A stretch of DNA of 64,000 nucleotides from SIG452 sp045631485 (GTDB taxonomy: Bacteria > Bacillota > Clostridia > UMGS1840), in contig JAZQUU010000026.1 in NCBI GenBank assembly GCA_045631485.1, positions 1 through 64,000 on the forward strand, written 5' to 3'. A program made the position numbers and the translations under genes. Each line of letters starts with the position of its first letter. Within the stretch, counting starts at the first letter, position 1. Below the pieces are notes generated by a model. The model was not told the DNA's origin. It saw nothing but the letters and a program-made list of their open reading frames with translations, and searched no databases. Positions 1 to 7,190 of the stretch are shown here, piece by piece.

Positions 1-55
1 AACCAAAGCCTAAAACAGACAATTTATTCCCGTAGCGGTCTTCTCTGTATTGCAT
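1..55 (-). CDS. aldo/keto reductase, N-terminal fragment (cut by window edge)
   Basis: Only the first 18 codons lie in the window. They read MQYREDRYGNKLSVLGFG, the usual opening of the clostridial aldo/keto reductases that carry a C-terminal 4Fe-4S domain (NAD(P)H-dependent carbonyl reductases). The ATG at 55 follows the flavodoxin stop by four bases, and its AAAGGAG ribosome site (63-69) lies inside the last flavodoxin codons, so the two genes are translationally linked in one operon. The 4Fe-4S domain cannot be checked because the rest of the gene is outside the window. Confidence 0.7.
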   Translation of the reverse strand, partial: MQYREDRYGNKLSVLGFG

Positions 56-59
56 AGAA

Positions 60-587
60 TTACTCCTTTGCATAATTTACTAAGTCGCAAATAGCTTCAC
101 GGTCTGTGAAATCACCGTCGGCATCACACAAATCCACCAATAATTTTTCCATTTCGGTGGGATTTTCTTTACCCGACATAATTTTCTTTAAGGTTTTTAA
201 AGCTGTTCTGTGCACTAAAGACAGTTCGGATAACACCATTTTTCCAAGAAAATTAAACACCTTCACTTTGGAGGCACTATCCCCTTTAAAATTCTTTTCC
301 ATCACCATTTTATCATAATATTCACGGCAATCCAAGGGTGTGATTCCCGTGGTGTAAACAATCAATTTTTTATTTGCAAGCTTCTCTAAGTTTTTAGTAA
401 TCAGAGTAACACCTGCAATCACTTCGGCATATAAGCCACCGCCGTAAATAATAGTGTCGTACTCTGCCAAATCATCCACTTTTACTTGTTTTGCATCTAC
501 TGCTTTGCAGGATAACTCTTCGGCAATCCACTCTGCATAGGTTTTGGTGGAACCGTATTTGGTTTTATAAATTACAATCGCATTCAT
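60..587 (-). CDS. flavodoxin domain protein
   Basis: This 175-residue protein is a stand-alone flavodoxin-fold FMN protein. The N-terminus IVIYKTKYGSTKTYAEWIA is the phosphate-binding loop, with the T/S-rich turn at about residues 11-16, and DTIIYGGGLYAE near 44-55 is the second FMN loop. Such proteins carry low-potential electrons; those of this length resemble HemG-like or uncharacterised clostridial flavodoxins, and the exact partner is unknown. AAAGGAG lies nine bases before ATG 587. It leads an operon with the aldo/keto reductase, which suggests the pair share a reductase pathway (inference). Confidence 0.85.
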   Translation of the reverse strand: MNAIVIYKTKYGSTKTYAEWIAEELSCKAVDAKQVKVDDLAEYDTIIYGGGLYAEVIAGVTLITKNLEKLANKKLIVYTTGITPLDCREYYDKMVMEKNFKGDSASKVKVFNFLGKMVLSELSLVHRTALKTLKKIMSGKENPTEMEKLLVDLCDADGDFTDREAICDLVNYAKE

Positions 588-617
588 TTTAAAAAACTCC
601 TTTTTTCACATAAAAAC

Positions 618-646
618 AGTATATCATACACACTATGAAAATGCAA
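618..646 (-). promoter_or_regulatory. sigma-A promoter of the flavodoxin operon
   Basis: On the minus strand TTGCAT (641-646) and TATACT (618-623) are separated by 17 bases, about 30 bases before the flavodoxin ATG. Confidence 0.6.
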
Positions 647-670
647 TTAAAATTATCATTTTTTCTGTAT

Positions 671-707
671 AAAAAGAGTTGGTTTTTTCATAAAACCAAC
701 TCTTTTT
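671..707 (-). terminator. Rho-independent terminator of the aldolase gene
   Basis: A perfect 16-bp stem (671-686 with 692-707) closes a five-base loop and is followed by T residues on the minus strand, just after the aldolase stop at 722. Confidence 0.9.
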
Positions 708-721
708 CAATATCAAAATAA

Positions 722-1630
722 TTATTTTAATTTGGTATGATTGCCGGTAGTACGCAAGAATTTGTTGATTACCCAACGAGTACGGTCATACACTTTCTGC
801 TGAGCATAAGCAATATCGCCCGGTTTTTCTTCCAATGCAAATTCATAGGGCTGACGGATTTCGGTACCCACATTGATTTTTGCAATACCGTTTTCAATGG
901 CATGAAGAATGTAATCCTGCTCAATGCCGCTTCCGCCGTGGAGAACCAAGGGCATTTTGCCGGTGATTTCGGATAAGGTTTTAATATGTTCAATATCCAA
1001 TCTTGCATTAGGTTTTTTCAAATGCTTGGTGCTTGCCGCAATGGCACCGTGGAAGCTGCCTGCCGCAACGGATAACCAATCGCAACCGGATTCTTTTGCA
1101 AAACGTTTTGCTTCTTCGGGAACGGTAAAGCCTTTTTTGGTGGTAAACAGTTCTTCATAGCTTAAACCGATACCGCTTCCTTCGTGGCCGGAAACTGCAC
1201 CCAATTCCGCTTCCACAGCCGCACCGTAGGTTTTGGCAAATGCAGAAACTTCCGCAGTGGTGGCAATATTTTCGTCTAAAGGTAAACGGGAGCCGTCTAC
1301 CATCACAGACTGATAACCAACATCTAAAGCACGTTTTAGGATATCCATATAATCCACTTTTTTCATATCCTCGTCAATGGCGGGAACGTGATCCAAATGA
1401 AGTAAAGTGTAGCCTTCTTTTGCAAATTTAAAATATTCTTTTGCAACTGCTTCGGGGCTTTGAGATTCAAATTTTTCCCATTCCAGACGAGCAACCTGAA
1501 TCATCGCCAGGGAGTCCTCATCAACAATCGCTTGCACAATGGGTTCCACCATAGGCAGATACGGAATGTTAAATGCAGGGATAATGGTGCGGTTTTCTAC
1601 CGCTTTTAAGACAATATCACGAGAAGTCAT
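722..1630 (-). CDS. class II fructose/ketose-bisphosphate aldolase family protein
   Basis: A 302-residue TIM-barrel class II aldolase, which uses zinc to cleave or join a ketose bisphosphate. The catalytic Asp and first zinc ligand are D80-H81 in LHLDH. Further metal or phosphate motifs are EAELG (140-144), GSFHGAI with H194, LHGGSG with H231, and INVGTE at 252-257. Length matches the family. It is clearly a ketose-bisphosphate aldolase, but fructose-, tagatose- and other bisphosphate specificities cannot be separated from sequence alone. A GGAGG site precedes ATG 1630. The gene has its own promoter and terminator, so it looks monocistronic. Confidence 0.9.
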   Translation of the reverse strand: MTSRDIVLKAVENRTIIPAFNIPYLPMVEPIVQAIVDEDSLAMIQVARLEWEKFESQSPEAVAKEYFKFAKEGYTLLHLDHVPAIDEDMKKVDYMDILKRALDVGYQSVMVDGSRLPLDENIATTAEVSAFAKTYGAAVEAELGAVSGHEGSGIGLSYEELFTTKKGFTVPEEAKRFAKESGCDWLSVAAGSFHGAIAASTKHLKKPNARLDIEHIKTLSEITGKMPLVLHGGSGIEQDYILHAIENGIAKINVGTEIRQPYEFALEEKPGDIAYAQQKVYDRTRWVINKFLRTTGNHTKLK

Positions 1631-1673
1631 AGGATTATTACCTCCGTTTTTCTAAATAATTACAACAAAGTTA

Positions 1674-1702
1674 AGTATAGCATACCAAACAATAAAAAAC
1701 AA
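1674..1702 (-). promoter_or_regulatory. promoter of the aldolase gene
   Basis: TTGTTT (1697-1702) and TATACT (1674-1679) on the minus strand with a 17-base spacer, about 45 bases before the start codon. Confidence 0.55.
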
Positions 1703-1723
1703 GACTTTTTTAGGAAAAATTTG

Positions 1724-2332
1724 TTAGTGATTGTAAATAAATGCTTTTAATTTGTCGGCATTCTGGTCAAAATGATAACCTGTGATACCAACCTTTTCGC
1801 AAGCTTCGATATTTTCCTTGTAATCGTCCACAAACATGGTTTCTTCCGCTTTTAAATTGTATGTATTTAACACATATTCGTAAATTTCTCTGTCCGGCTT
1901 TGCCATTCGCACTTTGGCAGAAAATACCAATCCGTCAAATTGGTCTAAAATGGTGCACATCCAGGGAATGTCACGATACTTTTCGGCAAAGGTGTCGGTA
2001 GCGTTAGATAACAGATACATATTGTAGCCTTTTTCCTTTAATTCTTTCACCAGACGAATCATACCCGGCACAGGAGTTGCTGTGTTAGTCCAGTTATTGT
2101 AAACAATGCAGGCATCTTCCCATAAGCTTTCGGGCAGCTTGGAGCACACTTTCTTCATCATTTCTTCATCGGTCATTTTACCACGGTTTAGAGCATCCCA
2201 ATCCTGAGGATCAAATACCACTTTTCGAATCAGTTTTTGTTCTTCGGGGTCGGTCACATATGTTTTGGTGGTGTAATCTGCTAAGGTCCATCCCAACACA
2301 TTTCCAAAGTCAAAAATAATATTTTTAATCAT
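1724..2332 (-). CDS. HAD-IA family phosphatase (copy 1 of a tandem pair)
   Basis: A 202-residue haloacid-dehalogenase hydrolase. Motif I is IIFDFGNVLG with the nucleophile Asp; glycine stands where many HADs have the second Asp, as in the YihX subgroup. Motif II is LLSNAT, the motif III lysine is in AKPDREIYEYVL, and motif IV is FVDDYKENIEA. The helical cap between motifs I and II is typical of subfamily IA, whose members dephosphorylate small phosphosugars or related metabolites; the substrate here is unknown. It lies 14 bases after a clear paralogue (2347-2958) and is about half identical to it by eye, so this is a tandem duplication. Confidence 0.88.
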   Translation of the reverse strand: MIKNIIFDFGNVLGWTLADYTTKTYVTDPEEQKLIRKVVFDPQDWDALNRGKMTDEEMMKKVCSKLPESLWEDACIVYNNWTNTATPVPGMIRLVKELKEKGYNMYLLSNATDTFAEKYRDIPWMCTILDQFDGLVFSAKVRMAKPDREIYEYVLNTYNLKAEETMFVDDYKENIEACEKVGITGYHFDQNADKLKAFIYNH

Positions 2333-2346
2333 TTTTCTGTCCTCTC

Positions 2347-2958
2347 TTAATTGTCAAGCTCTAAAAACGCTCTTAATTTTGCCACATCCTGATCAAAGAA
2401 ATAAGCTGAAATGCCCGCTTGTTCGGATCCTTCAATATTATGGCGGTTATCATCAATAAATACGCAGTCCTCTGCTTTTAAGGAGAATTTGTCCAGCACA
2501 TATTGGAAAATTTCCACATCGGGCTTTGCCATGTGAATGGTACCGGATAACACCAATCCGTCAAACAAATCAAAGAGATTTCGAATCCAGGGCACCGTGT
2601 GATAGGTTTCGGCAAAACCGATACTGATGTTAGAAAGAAGATACAGTTTATGCCCTTTCGTCTTTAATTCTTTCACCAAAGAAGTCATGAGCGGAACGGG
2701 AGTCATGGTATTCACCCAATTCTGATACACGTTGATTGCCTTGTCGTGCCACTTAGCCGGCAGACGGGAACAAACCCCTGCAATCACCTCTTCATCGGTA
2801 ATATCACCACGGTCTAATTTATCCCAATACAAGCGGTCAAACACCACATCCCGAATTGCAATTCGTTCTTCATCGGTATCCACATAGGGCTTGGTTAATT
2901 CGTCGGAATAACACTGCCCCAACACATTTCCAAAATCAAAAATAATATTCTTTTTCAT
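2347..2958 (-). CDS. HAD-IA family phosphatase (copy 2 of a tandem pair)
   Basis: A 203-residue HAD hydrolase beginning MKKNIIFDFGNVLGQ. An upstream ATG at 2976 is in frame, but AAAGGAAG sits correctly only for ATG 2958, so the shorter start is chosen. Motif I FDFGNVLG, motif II LLSNIS, motif III lysine in MAKPDVEIFQYVL and motif IV FIDDNRHNIEG are all intact. It is the upstream member of the duplicated pair with 1724-2332; sequence drift between the copies suggests different substrates. The 5' side borders a palindromic element (2978-3094), with no obvious promoter between them. Confidence 0.88.
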   Translation of the reverse strand: MKKNIIFDFGNVLGQCYSDELTKPYVDTDEERIAIRDVVFDRLYWDKLDRGDITDEEVIAGVCSRLPAKWHDKAINVYQNWVNTMTPVPLMTSLVKELKTKGHKLYLLSNISIGFAETYHTVPWIRNLFDLFDGLVLSGTIHMAKPDVEIFQYVLDKFSLKAEDCVFIDDNRHNIEGSEQAGISAYFFDQDVAKLRAFLELDN

Positions 2959-2977
2959 ATTTGCACTTCCTTTCATA

Positions 2978-3094
2978 GGCTCCTTTGTGTAAAGGGAGCT
3001 GTCAGCGTAGCTGACTGAGGGATTGTTCTTGTTGTTGTTTTTTACAATCCTCCCGTCACGCTTTCGCGCGCCACCCTCCTTTACACAAGGAGGG
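2978..3094. repeat. composite palindromic repeat (MITE-like) of about 115 bp
   Basis: The outer arms are imperfect inverted copies (about 2978-3025 and 3047-3094). Each arm folds into its own smaller hairpins: CTCCTTTGTGTAAAGGGAG and GTCAGCGTAGCTGAC on the left, CCCTCCTTTACACAAGGAGGG-type and a GCG-rich stem on the right. It contains no ORF. Elements of this design are scattered between genes in gut Firmicutes; mobility is inferred, not seen. Confidence 0.75.
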
Positions 3095-3160
3095 CTTTTT
3101 TATTTTCGCCAAAATTCGACATTCTTTATATGATTTTGTCAGGTTAAGAACACGAAATTT

Positions 3161-3190
3161 TGTAGGGGATATTCACGAATCGCCCCTACA
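3161..3190. repeat. short palindrome TGTAGGGG...CCCCTACA
   Basis: An 8-bp perfect stem (3161-3168 with 3183-3190) encloses ATTCACGAAT, itself nearly palindromic. It lies 66 bases beyond the larger palindrome and looks like a second dispersed repeat type. Confidence 0.6.
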
Positions 3191-3215
3191 TTATTTCACT
3201 TGTTTATCACTTTAT

Positions 3216-3250
3216 AATTGCGATGCATAAAGTTTAGATGCAAACCTTTT
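3216..3250. repeat. 35-bp direct repeat, copy 1
   Basis: Near-identical to 3676-3710 (about four mismatches). Each copy ends in GTTTAGATGCAAACCTTTT. The two copies bracket the small gene at 3285-3638. Confidence 0.75.
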
Positions 3251-3284
3251 TCGTTAGAAACTCGTGTTGAGTTATAACAAAAAA

Positions 3285-3638
3285 TCATTTCAATCTCTTA
3301 ATTAAATTAGTAATAACGGTTTGGTCGGCATCCATTTCAAACATCAGATAGTTATTTCGGAATGTCATTCCTAGCTGACCACTTATTTTCATATGTCCAA
3401 ACTTCGTCTTTTCAAAATATATAAATGAATCTGAATCCATATCTGAAAATCTAAATTCACCTTGTTCCGACTTATCTAACTCTTCCAAAGAAGATATATA
3501 ATCTTTTAAATTACTATCTTCTATACAATAAGCAAACTGTCCTGAAAAATCTTTCACTTTAACTTGTACCATTAATTCACCATTTTCAAGTTTATATATA
3601 TCAAACAATTTTTCACCATTCTCATATAAATAATCCAT
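3285..3638 (-). CDS. WapI-family immunity-like protein (orphan)
   Basis: A 117-residue acidic, beta-rich protein starting MDYLYENGEKLFDIYK. AAAGGAG lies nine bases before ATG 3638. The reading frame stays open upstream to 3725, but that part is the translation of a DNA repeat and has no ribosome site. The pattern of an N-terminal strand pair, a central FSGQF segment, FGHMKISGQLG and a C-terminal FEMDADQTVITNLIK resembles the WapI-type immunity family, which neutralises toxin tips of contact-dependent polymorphic toxins. No toxin gene lies nearby, so it would be an orphan immunity gene. Family match is from pattern memory and is moderate. Confidence 0.6.
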   Translation of the reverse strand: MDYLYENGEKLFDIYKLENGELMVQVKVKDFSGQFAYCIEDSNLKDYISSLEELDKSEQGEFRFSDMDSDSFIYFEKTKFGHMKISGQLGMTFRNNYLMFEMDADQTVITNLIKRLK

Positions 3639-3675
3639 TATGCATTTCTCCTTTCGACAACTTTCGACATATCCA

Positions 3676-3710
3676 TATTGCGAGGCATAAGGTTTAGATG
3701 CAAACCTTTT
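3676..3710. repeat. 35-bp direct repeat, copy 2
   Basis: Second copy of the repeat at 3216-3250. It is joined on its left to TTTCGACATATCCATATT (3662-3679), which recurs exactly at 4225-4242 just upstream of the next small gene. Every small gene in this island therefore has the same leader block. Confidence 0.75.
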
Positions 3711-3751
3711 GAATATCAAGTTCATATCAAGTTAAGTGCAAAAAATTCACT

Positions 3752-4201
3752 TCACTCAAACCAAGATACATCTTTCAGTTCATCCCACATAGCGACTGAT
3801 TTATTGTAACTAATTTCAATTAAAGCACTATCGAACTCTTTATTGCTATTAAAAAGCAAATATATTTTAGCCTTATAACCATCATTGGTTTTACTCTCAT
3901 CATACTGCAACAATATAGTATCTTGGAAATCGACATTATTTAAATCATTAACAGAAATAATTTCACTATTGTTTTTATACAGAACTAATTGCTCTATCGT
4001 AGGCAGGTAAAGCATTACCATTCCCTCACCTGATTGATGAGCTTTGTCGTGCGGATTCATAGGATGTTCTGATAAAACTTCCATCCAATCCATTTCCAAC
4101 ACGAGGGTATCATTTTCATAATACAATCTTGAACACTCGCAATCATGAAAATCAATATACTCAAGATTGTTTTCGCTAATTACATTAAATTTCTTATTCA
4201 A
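3752..4201 (-). CDS. hypothetical protein, possible second orphan immunity gene
   Basis: A 149-residue protein with no recognised family. It appears soluble and acidic, with alternating hydrophobic patterns suggesting beta sheet (YIDFHDCECSRLYYE, TLVLEMDW, GMVMLYLP), a conserved-looking MDW, and a C-terminal WDELKDVSWFE. The start is TTG at 4201: GAGGTG lies six bases upstream, and the nearby ATG at 4206 is out of frame and meets a stop at once. It shares an upstream repeat block with the WapI-like gene, so a role as a second immunity or accessory protein is likely but unproven. Its codon use looks more AT-rich than flanking metabolic genes. Confidence 0.6.
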   Translation of the reverse strand: MNKKFNVISENNLEYIDFHDCECSRLYYENDTLVLEMDWMEVLSEHPMNPHDKAHQSGEGMVMLYLPTIEQLVLYKNNSEIISVNDLNNVDFQDTILLQYDESKTNDGYKAKIYLLFNSNKEFDSALIEISYNKSVAMWDELKDVSWFE

Positions 4202-4329
4202 TCATATCACCTCATTTTGACAAATTTCGACATATCCATATTCCATAAATCAAGTTAGGATTAAAATCTTTCCTTCAATATGCTTTTATTTTTAAATTGG
4301 TGAACAATTTAGATGCTACATGATTTTAA

Positions 4330-4509
4330 ATGAATTGACAACTGCGTTGTCATGAATTGGTTATCACCATAAATTCTCGCTTTGCTCTATGAATTGAATT
4401 GCCTCTTTCATGCACGAAGTACAATTCATGAGCCATAAAGCCCAATTAATGAAATCTATGATTTCAATTCATGCCGCAAGGCAATTCATTGAGTTTGCTT
4501 TACAAACTC
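4330..4509. repeat. symmetric array of hairpins separated by an 8-base word
   Basis: The word ATGAATTG occurs forward at 4330, 4352 and 4389, then inverted (CAATTCAT) at 4422, 4465 and 4482. Between and beside the words lie different small hairpins: ACAAC-TGC-GTTGT (4338-4350), AAATC-TAT-GATTT (4452-4464), GCC-GCAA-GGC (4473-4482) and GAGTTTG-CTTTA-CAAACTC (4491-4509). The gene-free stretch 4202-4582 is filled by this array, the 18-base repeat at 4225 and the kbl terminator. Confidence 0.8.
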
Positions 4510-4524
4510 ATTATACCACATAAA

Positions 4525-4569
4525 AATAAAAATGACAATACCTGCATTGCAAATATTGTCATTTTTATT
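4525..4569 (-). terminator. terminator of the tdh-kbl operon
   Basis: A perfect 16-bp AT-rich stem (4525-4540 with 4554-4569) 14 bases after the kbl stop, with T-rich sequence on the minus strand. Confidence 0.85.
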
Positions 4570-4582
4570 AAATTACAAAATC

Positions 4583-5764
4583 TTACAGACCCATTTCTTC
4601 TTTTACCTTGCGGAAGCAATCTACGATATATAAGATATCTTCTTCGGATAAGGCTGCGGAAAGCTGGGTACGGATTCTTGCTTTGCCTTTCGGTACTACG
4701 GGGTAAGAGAATGCTACCACATAGACACCTTTTTCCATCATTCGTTTTGCCATTTCTACGGCTTTGTGCTCGTCGTATAACATTACGGGGATAATGGGAG
4801 TGCCTCCATCCATGACATCTAAGCCGATTTCTTTAATTTTTTCAGCAAATAATTTGGTATTGGCAAATAATTTTTCACGGTAAGAGAAATTATTCTCAAT
4901 CAGTTCCAACACTTTGATGGAGCCTGCTGCAACGGCGGGAGCCAAGGTGTTGGAGAACAGATAGGGACGGGAACGCTGACGGAGTAAATCAATGATTTCT
5001 TTTCTGCCGGAGGTAAATCCGCCGGAAGCACCGCCCAATGCTTTTCCAAAGGTACCGGTGGTGATATCCACTCTGCCCATCACACCACAATGCTCTGCAG
5101 TACCGCGACCGGTTGCACCCATAAATCCTGCGGAATGGCTGTCGTCCACCATAACCAATGCACCGTATTCATCTGCTAAATCACAGATGGATTTTAAATC
5201 TGCAACGATACCGTCCATGGAGAATACGCCATCGGTTGCAATGAGCTTAATACGGCAATCTTTAGCCTCTTCCAATTTTGCACGCAAATCTTGCATATTA
5301 TTGTTTTTGTAACGGAAGCGTTTTGCTTTGCAAAGACGGATACCGTCAATGATGCTGGCGTGATTTAATTCGTCACTGATGACTGCATCTGCTTCACCTA
5401 ACAGGGTTTCAAACAAACCACCGTTGGCATCAAAGCAGGAAGAATATAAAATAGTATCATCGGTGCCTAAAAATTCACTAACTTTCTGTTCTAAGTCTTT
5501 ATGCAGTTTCTGAGTACCGCAGATAAAACGAACGGAAGATAAGCCATAGCCATAGTTATCATAGCTTTCCTTAGCCGCTTGAATCACATCGGGATTATTT
5601 GCCAAGCCAAGATAGTTATTGGCACACATATTAATAACGTCTTTTCCGTCGGATAAGGATACTTTGGCGCCCTGAGGAGTCATAATAACCTTTTCGTTTT
5701 TGGTGAGACCTTCTTTTTCGATGGTTTCGCAGGTTTCTTTAAAATATTTTAATGCTTCTTTCAT
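4583..5764 (-). CDS. kbl: glycine C-acetyltransferase (2-amino-3-ketobutyrate CoA ligase)
   Basis: Kbl cleaves 2-amino-3-ketobutyrate with CoA into glycine and acetyl-CoA, the second step of threonine degradation, in the cytosol. This 393-residue protein is a full-length alpha-oxoamine synthase: NNYLGLANNP near 49-58, SCFDANGG at 109-116, DELNHASIIDG at 131-141, the PLP-stacking VDDSHSAGFMG at 207-216, and the Schiff-base lysine K241 in TGTFGKALGG. It starts 24 bases after the tdh stop with an AAAGGAG site. The pairing with tdh settles its identity against the related biotin and haem synthases of the same fold. Confidence 0.95.
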   Translation of the reverse strand: MKEALKYFKETCETIEKEGLTKNEKVIMTPQGAKVSLSDGKDVINMCANNYLGLANNPDVIQAAKESYDNYGYGLSSVRFICGTQKLHKDLEQKVSEFLGTDDTILYSSCFDANGGLFETLLGEADAVISDELNHASIIDGIRLCKAKRFRYKNNNMQDLRAKLEEAKDCRIKLIATDGVFSMDGIVADLKSICDLADEYGALVMVDDSHSAGFMGATGRGTAEHCGVMGRVDITTGTFGKALGGASGGFTSGRKEIIDLLRQRSRPYLFSNTLAPAVAAGSIKVLELIENNFSYREKLFANTKLFAEKIKEIGLDVMDGGTPIIPVMLYDEHKAVEMAKRMMEKGVYVVAFSYPVVPKGKARIRTQLSAALSEEDILYIVDCFRKVKEEMGL

Positions 5765-5788
5765 TGTTTTGCTCCTTTTTTTATAAAA

Positions 5789-6820
5789 TTAAAGGTTTTC
5801 CCAATCTAAAATCACTTTACCGCATTTTCCGCTGTTCATTGCAGCAAAACCTTTTTCATAGTCCAAAACGCTCATTCTGTGGGTAATGATATTGGAAATA
5901 TCCAATCCACCCTGGAGCATTGCAGACATTTTATACCAGGTTTCGTGCATTTCTCTGCCATAAATACCTTTTAAGATTAAGCCTTTGAAAATAATTTTGG
6001 ACCAATCCACCTTGGTATCGCTTTTTAATAAGCCGAGTAATGCAATTCTACCACCGGGAAGCATATAATCAATCATGGTATTTAAGGCAATTTCACTGCC
6101 GGACATTTCCAACCCAACGTCAAAACCTTCCCGAATCATCAGTCGTTCCATCACATCAGAAAGATTTTCTTTGGCAGTATTGACCGTATATTCGATACCT
6201 AATTTTTTGGCAAGCTCCAATCTGTCATCTAAAATATCGGTAATCACCACATGTCTTGCACCCACAAATTTACATACTGCAGCTGCCATAATACCAATAG
6301 GACCTGCCCCGGTAATCAATACGTCTTCCCCAACTAAATTGAAGGATAACGCAGTATGTACCGCATTGCCGAACGGATCAAAAATGGAATACATTTCTTC
6401 GGGGATATCTTTTTCACAAGGACGAACGTTTTCCTGAGGAATCACTAAGTATTCCGCAAAAGCACCGTCACGATTTACGCCAACGCCGACAGTTTCTTTA
6501 CAAAGGTGTCCGTGACCTGCCAGACAGTTACGGCATTTTCCGCAAACAATGTGTCCTTCTCCGGAAACAATTTCTCCAATATAACGACCTCGAACATTGG
6601 CACCGATTTCCACGATTTCGCCCACATATTCGTGACCGATAACACGAGGCGTCTGAATCGTCTGCTGAGACCAGGCATCCCAATTATAGATGTGCAGGTC
6701 GGTACCGCAGATTGCAGTTTTGTGAATTTTAATTTTCACATCGTTGGGGCCGGTTATGGGTTCGGGGACATCTTCCAGCCACAAGCCTTTTTCGGGGAAT
6801 TTTTTGACAAGTGCTTTCAT
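5789..6820 (-). CDS. tdh: L-threonine 3-dehydrogenase
   Basis: Tdh oxidises threonine to 2-amino-3-ketobutyrate with NAD+. It is a zinc-dependent medium-chain dehydrogenase of 343 residues. Catalytic zinc and substrate residues are C38, T40 and H43 in CGTDLHIY and H63-E64 in GHEYVGE. The four structural-zinc cysteines are C93, C96, C99 and C107, and GAGPIG is the NAD-binding turn. The frame remains open to 6958, but the family start MKALVKKFPE and the AAAGGAG at 6833-6839 fix the start at ATG 6820. It heads the tdh-kbl operon and has a leader of about 100 bases after a consensus promoter. Confidence 0.95.
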   Translation of the reverse strand: MKALVKKFPEKGLWLEDVPEPITGPNDVKIKIHKTAICGTDLHIYNWDAWSQQTIQTPRVIGHEYVGEIVEIGANVRGRYIGEIVSGEGHIVCGKCRNCLAGHGHLCKETVGVGVNRDGAFAEYLVIPQENVRPCEKDIPEEMYSIFDPFGNAVHTALSFNLVGEDVLITGAGPIGIMAAAVCKFVGARHVVITDILDDRLELAKKLGIEYTVNTAKENLSDVMERLMIREGFDVGLEMSGSEIALNTMIDYMLPGGRIALLGLLKSDTKVDWSKIIFKGLILKGIYGREMHETWYKMSAMLQGGLDISNIITHRMSVLDYEKGFAAMNSGKCGKVILDWENL

Positions 6821-6929
6821 TGGTAATACACTCTCCTTTTTTATCATAAAGTCCTTTTGCGTGTTCGATTTCTGTGTTTCGCCCAGACGAACAATTTTGT
6901 ATATTGTCCGCACTCTGTGCACAATTTGA

Positions 6930-6958
6930 ATTATAGTACCTTTTTTTGAGAATGTCAA
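6930..6958 (-). promoter_or_regulatory. consensus promoter of tdh-kbl
   Basis: TTGACA (6953-6958), 17-base spacer, TATAAT (6930-6935) on the minus strand. It sits back to back with the tRNA promoter, 30 bases apart. Confidence 0.9.
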
Positions 6959-6987
6959 GAGATTTTTTGAGATTTTTTCAAAAAGTA

Positions 6988-7016
6988 TTGACTAATCCTT
7001 GAAAATAGTGTAAAAT
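6988..7016 (+). promoter_or_regulatory. promoter of tRNA-Arg
   Basis: TTGACT (6988-6993), 17 bases, TAAAAT (7011-7016), ending 17 bases before the mature tRNA 5' end. Confidence 0.85.
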
Positions 7017-7033
7017 AGAGCAGTCGAAAATGA

Positions 7034-7110
7034 GCGCCTGTAGCTCAGTTGGATAGAGTATCAGACTCCGACTCTGAAGGTCGTGCGTTCGAATCGCATC
7101 AGGCGTACCA
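7034..7110 (+). tRNA. tRNA-Arg (anticodon CCG)
   Basis: All arms fold: acceptor GCGCCTG with CAGGCGT (one G-U pair), D stem GCTC with GAGT, anticodon stem TCAGA-TCTGA around loop CTCCGAC giving anticodon CCG, T stem GTGCG-CGCAT around TTCGAAT, discriminator A and an encoded CCA. It reads CGG arginine codons. It has its own promoter and terminator, so it is transcribed singly. Confidence 0.95.
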
Positions 7111-7112
7111 AC

Positions 7113-7154
7113 AAAAAACGCACTTTTGTCTGCCAAGACAAAGGTGCGTTTTTT
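7113..7154 (+). terminator. terminator of tRNA-Arg
   Basis: AAAAAACGCAC (7113-7123) pairs with GTGCGTTTTTT (7144-7154) around further TTTGTCT/AGACAAA pairing. It lies 37 bases before the trmO start, so trmO needs either read-through or its own weak promoter. Confidence 0.85.
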
Positions 7155-7190
7155 GAATGATGTTTGCCTTACGGCAATATGAGGGTTTCT

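Noticed and set aside
3639..3725. 28-codon extension of the WapI-like protein
   Set aside because: It is a translation of the repeated leader DNA shared with the neighbouring gene.
4330..4509. Possible CRISPR array because of repeated 8-base words
   Set aside because: The words are too short, unevenly spaced and change orientation at the centre; there are no cas genes.
6821..6958. Extended N-terminus for Tdh
   Set aside because: It would contain the tdh promoter itself; the family start and AAAGGAG support ATG 6820.
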